29,725 nt of DNA from the NCBI RefSeq assembly GCF_041814905.1, contig NZ_JBGXYA010000039.1, forward strand, positions 1-29,725, read 5' to 3'. The notes beneath the pieces were generated by a model. The model had not been told where the DNA came from. It did not search any database and was given only the letters and a program-made list of their open reading frames with translations. The translations under genes were made by a program, and so were the position numbers. The DNA is from Glaesserella sp041814905 (GTDB taxonomy: Bacteria; Pseudomonadota; Gammaproteobacteria; Enterobacterales; Pasteurellaceae). Shown one piece after another: positions 6,035-11,346 of this stretch; positions within the stretch are counted from its first letter, which is position 1, and each line of letters begins with the position of its first letter.

Positions 6035-6080
6035 AAAAAAAAAAACGGCTTGTCAATGTGTAGCCCATTTTGACAAGCCG
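6035..6080 (-). terminator. strong leftward terminator upstream of the immunity operon
   Basis: A perfect 11-bp inverted repeat, CGGCTTGTCAA (6046-6056) and TTGACAAGCCG (6070-6080), is flanked on its left by 11 consecutive A. Read on the minus strand this is a GC-rich hairpin followed by T11. On the plus strand there is no T run, so it does not end the alpA-ogr operon. The right arm contains the -35 hexamer of the rightward promoter. Confidence 0.75.
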
Positions 6081-6098
6081 AAATAATCAGGTTATAAA
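6070..6098 (+). promoter_or_regulatory. sigma70 promoter of the immunity/replication operon
   Basis: TTGACA (6070-6075), a 17-bp spacer and TATAAA (6093-6098) predict a start near 6105. It would drive the C4 RNA, icd-like ORF, two small genes, second integrase and helicase. The -35 is embedded in the 11-bp inverted repeat, so a protein bound there, or the cruciform itself, could control it. Confidence 0.75.
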
Positions 6099-6117
6099 CT
6101 ATACGAGAATAATTAAG

Positions 6118-6684
6118 ATGAAAAACCATGTTTTCTTTCAAAAACAGAAACAATCTACTGCAATTTCTGCTAAAATGCAAGAAATTTTAAGATTATTATT
6201 GACAACCCAAAAACATTCGCCGTATGCTATCCACGCTTTCGCAAAATCGGAAGCCGAGCCTCGAAACTCGAATTTACTATCGGCGAATAATAGCACGCCT
6301 TTAACCCGTGCTTTTTTTATTCGTTGCACACGCACACCCAAAGAAAACGCTTTAAGCGTTCTTCTCTCAATGGTAGCGTGTAGCGGGAAAGGTTCCGCCC
6401 TTTGCTGTTTACCGATAGTAGCAGTTTTCGAGCCCGTTGCACGCTATCGCCCAATCAGCCTCGAAACTGAAGCGATAGCCCCAACCAATCAACTATCGGA
6501 GCTATCAGCAATGATCTACAAATTTCTACTATTAGGCAAAAACCGCCTAACCATTCGCATTCGTGCCAACTCAGAAGCAGAAGCACGCCAACGCTTACAA
6601 CTCTCAAATAATGCCCTATGCATTGCAAGATTTAACGACAATCTCACCGCTTGCAACCAAGTAAAAGGGGGGATTTATGCGTAA
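6118..6684 (+). CDS. Icd/Ash-like ORF overlapping the C4 RNA
   Basis: The 188-aa reading frame shows the pattern of Icd-like/Ash proteins of P1/P4-type phages: AFAKSEAEPRNSNLLSANN, then FFIRCTRTPKENALSVL, a Cys-rich middle, and the C-terminal module MIYKFLLLGKNRLTIRIRAN. In these phages the upstream part is dictated largely by the antisense RNA it overlaps. The biologically relevant protein may be the 57-aa form starting at 6511, which has its own GGAG ribosome site (6498-6501). P1 Icd inhibits host cell division. The stop overlaps the start of the next gene by 8 bases. Which start is used cannot be decided by reading. Confidence 0.72.
   Translation: MKNHVFFQKQKQSTAISAKMQEILRLLLTTQKHSPYAIHAFAKSEAEPRNSNLLSANNSTPLTRAFFIRCTRTPKENALSVLLSMVACSGKGSALCCLPIVAVFEPVARYRPISLETEAIAPTNQLSELSAMIYKFLLLGKNRLTIRIRANSEAEARQRLQLSNNALCIARFNDNLTACNQVKGGIYA
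6212..6320 (+). ncRNA. C4 / P4 CI-type antisense immunity RNA
   Basis: Within the leader, the segment with AGCCTCGAAACT (6257-6268) and TACTATCGG (6275-6283) is antisense to a downstream segment: TACTATCGG is the exact complement of CCGATAGTA (6412-6420), and CTCGAAACT complements AGTTTTCGAG (6423-6432) with one bulge. CGGCGAAT (6281-6288) also complements ATTCGCCG (6215-6222). The RNA ends in a terminator hairpin (6292-6318). This is the architecture of P1/P7 C4 and P4 CI RNAs, which are processed from the leader and silence the operon. The 5' end is approximate. Confidence 0.72.
6292..6318 (+). terminator. terminator at the 3' end of the C4-type RNA
   Basis: AGCACG (6292-6297) pairs with CGTGCT (6307-6312), followed by seven T (6312-6318). 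An outer pairing of CGAATAA (6284-6290) with TTATTCG (6317-6323) can extend it. It would end the short immunity transcript. Confidence 0.8.
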
Positions 6685-7006
6685 TCGACAAACAGAACGC
6701 CAAGGCTATCATGTACCTTTCCCGCCCCTAGATGAATTATGCGGATATGCAAGCCTTCAATCTTTCGAACAAACACAAGAAAGAAAAAGCGAGATGCAAG
6801 AGAAATTATTTTTCTTTCAAGTGAACCTAGAAATTTCTAGCACCATCCCTTTTATTTATGACTGTATCAAAGAGCAAGCCCCAAGCTGGCAAGCATTAAA
6901 CGCAAGCATTGAGGCAATGATAGAGCTACACAAAGCCTACAATCATCATATTAGAGAACAATTCAAGCAATTAGAAAAAGAGATGTTAGGGGGAGAAGAT
7001 GAGTAA
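6677..7006 (+). CDS. hypothetical protein of the replication operon
   Basis: This 109-aa protein is not recognised. The N-terminus (YHVPFPPLDELCGYASLQSF) is followed by helical segments; the C-terminal third (AYNHHIREQFKQLEKEMLGG) is a likely coiled coil. A strong ribosome site AGGGGGG lies just upstream, the start overlaps the end of the Icd-like ORF, and the last 8 bases overlap the next gene, so it is translated as part of the same operon. Confidence 0.7.
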   Translation: MRNRQTERQGYHVPFPPLDELCGYASLQSFEQTQERKSEMQEKLFFFQVNLEISSTIPFIYDCIKEQAPSWQALNASIEAMIELHKAYNHHIREQFKQLEKEMLGGEDE

Positions 7007-7412
7007 AGAACTACAAGCCCTACTTTTAAAAATTGATGAACGACTTTCAGGACTTGAGGAGCAAATAAAAGCGATACAAGACGAGCTACAAATCAATAGC
7101 ATAAACCGCAAAAGCCGTAAAGTATGGACAGAAAAACAAATCGCCCATTATCTACGCTTAAGTTATGGCTATGTTGTATCAAACATTATCACCCTAGAAG
7201 ACTTTCCAAAGCCGATAGATTACGGAAGCACAGGGCAAAAACGCCACCGCCGTTATCTTTCAGGGGAAGTAATCGCCTATTTTGAAGATGCCGAGCGAAC
7301 CAAACAAACCCGCCGAATTATTCAGAAGCGGACACAGCAAGACATTAACGAATTAATGCTGCAAGCCCGAAGAAATGCAATCAAATCATTACGGGGATTT
7401 ACGGGAATTTAG
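6999..7412 (+). CDS. helix-turn-helix DNA-binding protein (third)
   Basis: The 137-aa protein has an N-terminal coiled-coil (KIDERLSGLEEQIKAIQDEL), then a winged-helix/excisionase-like domain at about residues 43-95 (WTEKQIAHYLRLSYGYVVSN, DFPKPIDYG, RRYLSGEVIAYFEDA), the same general plan as the AlpA proteins with an extra helical tail. It lies 9 bp before the second integrase, where an excisionase or its regulator would be expected. Ribosome site GGGGGAG is 5 bases before the ATG. Confidence 0.72.
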   Translation: MSKELQALLLKIDERLSGLEEQIKAIQDELQINSINRKSRKVWTEKQIAHYLRLSYGYVVSNIITLEDFPKPIDYGSTGQKRHRRYLSGEVIAYFEDAERTKQTRRIIQKRTQQDINELMLQARRNAIKSLRGFTGI

Positions 7413-7421
7413 GGGGAAAAA

Positions 7422-8441
7422 ATGACTATCACCACAAGAAAACTAAAAAGCGGGGAAACCCGCTATAGAGCCCAATACAGAAGAAATGGGGTAAGTACTT
7501 CAAAATGTTTTTTAAGCCTACAAGAAGCGAAACTATGGCTTGCAGAATTAGACCGATTAATTTTAGGGCATCAATATGTAGAAAAGCCATTTTTCAAATT
7601 TGAGGAAGTAATAGACCGCTACATTCGAGAAATTACCCCACAAAAGAAATCAAAACGAGGGGAGCTTTTTAGGCTGATCGGCTTTATGAAAAGTAACCCC
7701 GAACTAATTCAAATGAACATAAACGACATAAAAGCAGACCATTTCAACGAATGGCAGAAGAACAGGCAAAAACAAGTAAAAAACGGCTCAGTATCAAGGG
7801 AAAAATGCATACTTTCAGACATATTTACCAAAGCTATCAAATGGCAATACTGCACACATAACCCCGTAAAACAATCTGAAACAATAAAAGTAGAACCGCC
7901 GAGAAGCCGACGTTATCGAGATGAAGAAATCAAAATGTTAGTAAAAGCGAGCGGATACGAGCCACAAGGCGAAAACTTAACGCAAAAATCACGAGTGGGG
8001 GGAGCCTTACTATTTGCCATTGAAACAGGAATGCGACTAGGAGAAATCCACAAATTAACGTGGGAACACGTCAATTTAGAAAGAAGAACCGCATTTTTAC
8101 CTGAAACGAAAAACGGACATGCAAGAACCGTTCCATTATCAAGTAAAGCCATAGATGTTTTACGCACATTAGCAAAGCTAAAACTCGAACTTGAAGGTAG
8201 TGTTTTTATGTTTAGTTCAGATGGAAATCTAGGCTCACTTTTTAGAAAGATAAAAGAAGAAGCGGGATTAGAGAATGCAAACTTACGCTTCCACGACGCA
8301 CGCCGAGAAGCCCTTACTCGACTTGCAAAAAAATTTAACCCGATGGAACTCGCCAAAATCAGCGGACACCGAGATTTTACAATCTTACAAAATACTTATT
8401 ACGCCCCTGATATAAGCGAATTTGCAAGCCGATTAGACTAG
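7422..8441 (+). CDS. second tyrosine recombinase/integrase
   Basis: This 339-aa protein is a phage-type tyrosine recombinase without the DUF4102 domain of the first integrase. An arm-binding beta-rich N-terminus (residues 1-45, TTRKLKSGETRYRAQYRRNG) precedes a SAM-like core-binding domain (about 60-155) and a catalytic domain with Arg in ETGMRLGEIHKLTWEH, Lys in TKNGHARTVPLS, HDARRE, SGHRD and the nucleophile region NTYYA. All catalytic residues appear present, so it looks active. It lies inside the replication operon between the HTH gene and the helicase rather than at an attachment site. It could act on a different site, resolve multimers, or be a relic of an older element. Confidence 0.9.
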   Translation: MTITTRKLKSGETRYRAQYRRNGVSTSKCFLSLQEAKLWLAELDRLILGHQYVEKPFFKFEEVIDRYIREITPQKKSKRGELFRLIGFMKSNPELIQMNINDIKADHFNEWQKNRQKQVKNGSVSREKCILSDIFTKAIKWQYCTHNPVKQSETIKVEPPRSRRYRDEEIKMLVKASGYEPQGENLTQKSRVGGALLFAIETGMRLGEIHKLTWEHVNLERRTAFLPETKNGHARTVPLSSKAIDVLRTLAKLKLELEGSVFMFSSDGNLGSLFRKIKEEAGLENANLRFHDARREALTRLAKKFNPMELAKISGHRDFTILQNTYYAPDISEFASRLD

Positions 8442-8447
8442 AAACAG

Positions 8448-8466
8448 CGGGCGAAATTTTCGCCCG
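8448..8466 (+). terminator. hairpin between second integrase and helicase
   Basis: CGGGCGAAATTTTCGCCCG is a near-perfect palindrome 7 bp after the integrase stop and 9 bp before the helicase ATG. It lacks a following T run. It may be a weak terminator, an mRNA-end stabiliser or a control of helicase translation. Confidence 0.5.
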
Positions 8467-8475
8467 TTCATCAAA

Positions 8476-10341
8476 ATGGATGATAATATGATTAGAAGCA
8501 AACTTATTCCAGCCCCAAACGTTAAGAAACAAGATCAAACAGGCGAAACTGAAATAACGGTTTATGTTGGTTCGCAGGCTTGGGATTTTTCAAAAGCCGA
8601 ATTACCAAGAAATGCCGATGAAATTGCCTTATCTGAAAGTTTAGGGGAAAGTAAATATTTCCCACCTGTTATTATTTCCGATGAAATTCTATCAGAAATA
8701 GAAAAGCGACAAATTGCCCCAAAGAATACGCAATTTTTAAAGTTACACCGAGCAAACCACGGGCAACCACTCAAAGCCGATAGACTAACGGCGTTATGCT
8801 TAAATCTCGCCGAAAATAATCCTTTTTTGCATAGTGTTACACTATTGAATGAAGCTGGCGAATTAGAAGAAGAATTAACAGCTTACATTAAAGAACTACG
8901 CACAAACAAAGAAAAGCAAGATTTAGCAAAATTAGCCATAGACAGCGGAAAAAGTGAAGAGCAAAAACAAGCCGAATACTTATCATTATTTGAAAAATTA
9001 AGCCCTAAAGAACGCTTAATAGAGTTTTTAGAATGGGGAAAATATGCCTTTGCATTCAATCAATCACAAGGGAACGCTATTTATACATTTACGGGAATTA
9101 AATGGGAAAGATTAAGCAAAGAGATGATCTCACGATTGATAAATAGCTTTTTTGTTGCAAAAGGCTATTTAAAATACGGGCAAAACCAAATAGACAACAT
9201 TATAAAATGCATTGCATCATCTGATGAATATGTTCCATTAATGAATGAGCCTAATCCTGAATTTTTAGCCTTTAGGAACGGAATACTACATAAAAGAACG
9301 GGGGAATTTAAGCCACATTCTAAAGAAAACTACTTACTTTCATTTATTGATACAAATTACAGAAAGGAACAGCAAGCAACCCCAAATTTTGATAAATGGT
9401 TAAACTTTGTAAGCGAAGAAAAAGCAGAACGACGAGATCGTATTCTAGCCGCACTTTATATGATTTTGACTAATCGCTATGAGTGGCAATTATTCCTAGA
9501 AATTATCGGAGAAGGGCGAAGCGGTAAAAGCACATTTACCGCAATCGCCGAGCTACTAGCAGGAGCAGAAAACACTGCAAGTATTTCATTGAAAAATTTA
9601 GAAAACCCCGTAACACGTTGCAACATCATCAATAAAACACTTGTAATAAGCCCAGACCAAAAACGCTATATTGGTGAAGGTGAAGAACTGAAAAACATTA
9701 CAGGGGGAGACTTGATTCAATTTAACCCAAAATATGAAACACCATTTCAAGAAAGAGTGAAATGCACTTTTGTTATTACTGGTAATGAACCTATGATTTT
9801 TACTGAAAATAACGGGGGAATTGATAGACGTAGAGTAATTTTTAAATTTGACAGACAAGTACCGAAAGAACAGAGAGATCACTATTTAATAGAAAAAATC
9901 AAAGCGGAATTAAACGGCGTAATTAATTTGCTACTAGAGAAATTCAAAGATCCTTATCACGCTTTAAAACTGATTGAAGACCAAATGGAAAGTGATGAGG
10001 CAATGAAAGTTAAAGAGGAAACAGATCATCTACTCGATTTTTTAAATGCTTTCCATACGAAAGAAGAAAATTTAGCTAGAGGACTTTATTTAGGCAGACC
10101 AAAAACGATGTATCAAGACGCTTTTAAGGAGTATTTACAATCAGCCTACGATCTTTATTGCCGCATTAACGACATTACAAAGCCAATCAGTAAAAATAGG
10201 TTTAGAGACTCGATAGAAAAAGCAATCAAGAAAAAACGAATGCATCCAACGTTAAAAATAAGCCTAATTGACGGTAAGAATAGGACAAATATCTATTTCA
10301 ATAATGTACACACTATCGAAGATGAATGGCGAAATAGTTAA
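8476..10341 (+). CDS. D5/P4-alpha-type replicative helicase
   Basis: This 621-aa protein is the satellite's replication initiator-helicase. Residues about 1-190 are unlike known primase domains by eye. A D5_N-type segment follows (about 195-330; FAFNQSQGNAIYTFTGIKWE, then FLAFRNGILHKRTGEFKPHS). The SF3-like ATPase core has Walker A GEGRSGKST at about residue 345, the NITGGDLI and FVITGNEPM motifs, and an Arg finger region NGGIDRRRVIFKF. The C-terminus is basic. P4 alpha (777 aa) carries an N-terminal primase with zinc finger; neither is evident here. No ribosome site stands out before 8476, and a second ATG lies at 8488. It ends the operon; the AAGTGATTA repeats beyond it may be its binding sites. 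Confidence 0.88.
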   Translation: MDDNMIRSKLIPAPNVKKQDQTGETEITVYVGSQAWDFSKAELPRNADEIALSESLGESKYFPPVIISDEILSEIEKRQIAPKNTQFLKLHRANHGQPLKADRLTALCLNLAENNPFLHSVTLLNEAGELEEELTAYIKELRTNKEKQDLAKLAIDSGKSEEQKQAEYLSLFEKLSPKERLIEFLEWGKYAFAFNQSQGNAIYTFTGIKWERLSKEMISRLINSFFVAKGYLKYGQNQIDNIIKCIASSDEYVPLMNEPNPEFLAFRNGILHKRTGEFKPHSKENYLLSFIDTNYRKEQQATPNFDKWLNFVSEEKAERRDRILAALYMILTNRYEWQLFLEIIGEGRSGKSTFTAIAELLAGAENTASISLKNLENPVTRCNIINKTLVISPDQKRYIGEGEELKNITGGDLIQFNPKYETPFQERVKCTFVITGNEPMIFTENNGGIDRRRVIFKFDRQVPKEQRDHYLIEKIKAELNGVINLLLEKFKDPYHALKLIEDQMESDEAMKVKEETDHLLDFLNAFHTKEENLARGLYLGRPKTMYQDAFKEYLQSAYDLYCRINDITKPISKNRFRDSIEKAIKKKRMHPTLKISLIDGKNRTNIYFNNVHTIEDEWRNS

Positions 10342-10354
10342 AATAAAAGGATGG

Positions 10355-10693
10355 TTACAGCCTTTTTTTGCTTTTATCTATTTCATCACATAATGAAGAA
10401 ATGCAATTCGCGAAGCTTTCAAGTAAGAGTAAGCCAATAAAAATGAACGGAGAGAAGAAAATCAAAACTAGAACAACAAGACAAGCCGATAATATAGCCC
10501 ATTCAGCAACCCCCTGAATATCTCGCAACAAATAAAGAGTAACGGGAAAAAGAAAGAATAGCCCCAAAAATACACAGAACTCGAACATTTCTTCAGACGG
10601 TTCCATACCAATAGAGAAAAAGGCAAAGTAAATCCAAGCAATCACAACAAAGCCCACAATGCCGAGAATGATATAAATCAAATCCATAGCCAT
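10355..10693 (-). CDS. multi-pass membrane protein, leftward cargo gene
   Basis: The 112-aa protein has three hydrophobic segments (residues 4-28, LIYIILGIVGFVVIAWIYFA; 38-57, FCVFLGLFFLFPVTLYLL; 67-92) and a polar basic C-terminus. I do not recognise the family. It is convergent with the helicase gene, with 13 bp between stops, and is the only gene of the element on the minus strand. It has its own promoter and sits next to attR, where satellites often carry accessory genes such as phage-exclusion proteins. An internal ATG at codon 3 is an alternative start. Confidence 0.7.
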   Translation of the reverse strand: MAMDLIYIILGIVGFVVIAWIYFAFFSIGMEPSEEMFEFCVFLGLFFLFPVTLYLLRDIQGVAEWAILSACLVVLVLIFFSPFIFIGLLLLESFANCISSLCDEIDKSKKRL

Positions 10694-10718
10694 ACCCCAT
10701 TTTTTCTTCTTAGTGGAA

Positions 10719-10749
10719 TTTTTAGTAAAAATACCTACATTGTCAATGT
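10719..10749 (-). promoter_or_regulatory. promoter and operator of the leftward membrane gene
   Basis: On the minus strand TTGACA (10746-10741), a 16-bp spacer and TAAAAA (10724-10719) form a plausible promoter. The -35 lies inside the perfect palindrome ACATTG-T-CAATGT (10737-10749), a likely operator. The 11-mer TTGTCAATGTG here also occurs in the inverted repeat at the immunity promoter (6051-6061). Confidence 0.55.
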
Positions 10750-10757
10750 GAAATGTT

Positions 10758-10873
10758 AGAAGTGAATAACTTAAATCACTTGATCACTTCTAATCACTTA
10801 AAAACCAAATAAAAAATCTTTGATAATCAATAAGTTAATGTTCACAAGTGTTCAAGTGAGCAAGTGATTAAAA
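10758..10873. repeat. AAGTGATTA repeat cluster B (candidate replication origin part)
   Basis: AGAAGTGAAT, then AATCACTT and TCACTT units in one orientation (10774-10800) face CAAGTG, CAAGTGAG and CAAGTGATTA units in the other (10845-10871), across an A/T-rich spacer. The segment 10854-10873 is an exact 20-bp inverted copy of 1538-1557. After excision the two clusters would flank the int gene and attP at about 1.8 kb distance. The arrangement resembles the two alpha-binding regions of P4. Confidence 0.6.
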
Positions 10874-11031
10874 TCGCCTAAAAGTTTTAAAAAAATTTTT
10901 TATCTATTTTTATTTGCTATTTGTGAATAATAAAATTGATTTTTATCAAATTATTTCTTCAGCATTGAACCCTTTGCAAAACCACCCAAAACCGATCAAA
11001 AATAGACCACGTAAGCGAACCATAAAAGAGC

Positions 11032-11052
11032 TTGTTACCTCAAATGTTACCT
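11032..11052 (+). repeat. right integrase arm site
   Basis: TTGTTACCTC, then AAATGTTACCT, matches 158-178 at 20 of 21 positions in the same orientation, about 63 bp inside attR. The rest of 10874-11114 is A/T-rich with no convincing gene. Confidence 0.7.
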
Positions 11053-11114
11053 TTTTACCGATTTTTAGTTTTGCATTCTCTTATTTATCAGTAAGTTATA
11101 GCTAGGATCAAAAA

Positions 11115-11131
11115 CGGTAGGGGGGACCATT
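11115..11131 (+). repeat. attR core, 17-bp direct repeat
   Basis: CGGTAGGGGGGACCATT is identical to attL and represents the displaced tRNA 3' end. It marks the right boundary of the element. Confidence 0.93.
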
Positions 11132-11292
11132 CTTATTACCCTTTACCCGAGTTATCTTTCTTTACATTCCTTGAAATACAAAACGCAATAAGCTTTTTGC
11201 CTATGGAGGATGCTGGCCCCGGCGATTGCTACACTCAACGTCGATAAAAAATATATTGTCGTTATGCGGATTGAAGATATCCGAACGAATAA

Positions 11293-11328
11293 CGGTACGA
11301 TTTGCAAATTATTGGCAAAATCGTACCG
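11293..11328 (-). terminator. ycaO terminator overlapping an uptake sequence
   Basis: CGGTACGATTT (11293-11303) pairs with AAATCGTACCG (11318-11328). On the minus strand it follows ycaO directly and begins with the uptake core ACAAGCGGT (11333-11325). The rest of 11132-11292 shows only a doubtful 55-codon frame starting at 11209. Confidence 0.65.
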
Positions 11329-11346
11329 CTTGTATCAAGGTAGGGA

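Larger units (their letters stand above)
33..11131 (+). mobile_element. P4-like capsid-encoding phage satellite integrated in tRNA-Ile2
   Basis: The element is bounded by 17-bp direct repeats (33-49 and 11115-11131), the left one being the 3' end of the tRNA gene. A P4-type integrase reads away from the tRNA. Inside are the hallmarks of P4-like satellites: AlpA/Vis-like regulators, an Ogr/Delta-like activator, a C4/CI-type antisense RNA with Icd-like ORF, and a D5/P4-alpha-type helicase. Lysis, tail, portal and terminase genes are absent, so a helper phage must supply them. The added P2 gpN-type capsid gene is the unusual part. I saw no exact ACAAGCGGT uptake core inside, against eight in the flanking 18.6 kb, which fits foreign origin. 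About 11.1 kb is a normal satellite size. Confidence 0.9.

Noticed and set aside
10914..11105. 63-codon plus-strand frame near attR
   Set aside because: It covers the integrase arm site and A/T-rich sequence, has no ribosome site and a composition expected from non-coding DNA.
33..11131. Two satellites in tandem, suggested by two integrases and three HTH proteins
   Set aside because: No third copy of the att core was found between 50 and 11114, and the single immunity region, single helicase and paired repeat clusters fit one element.
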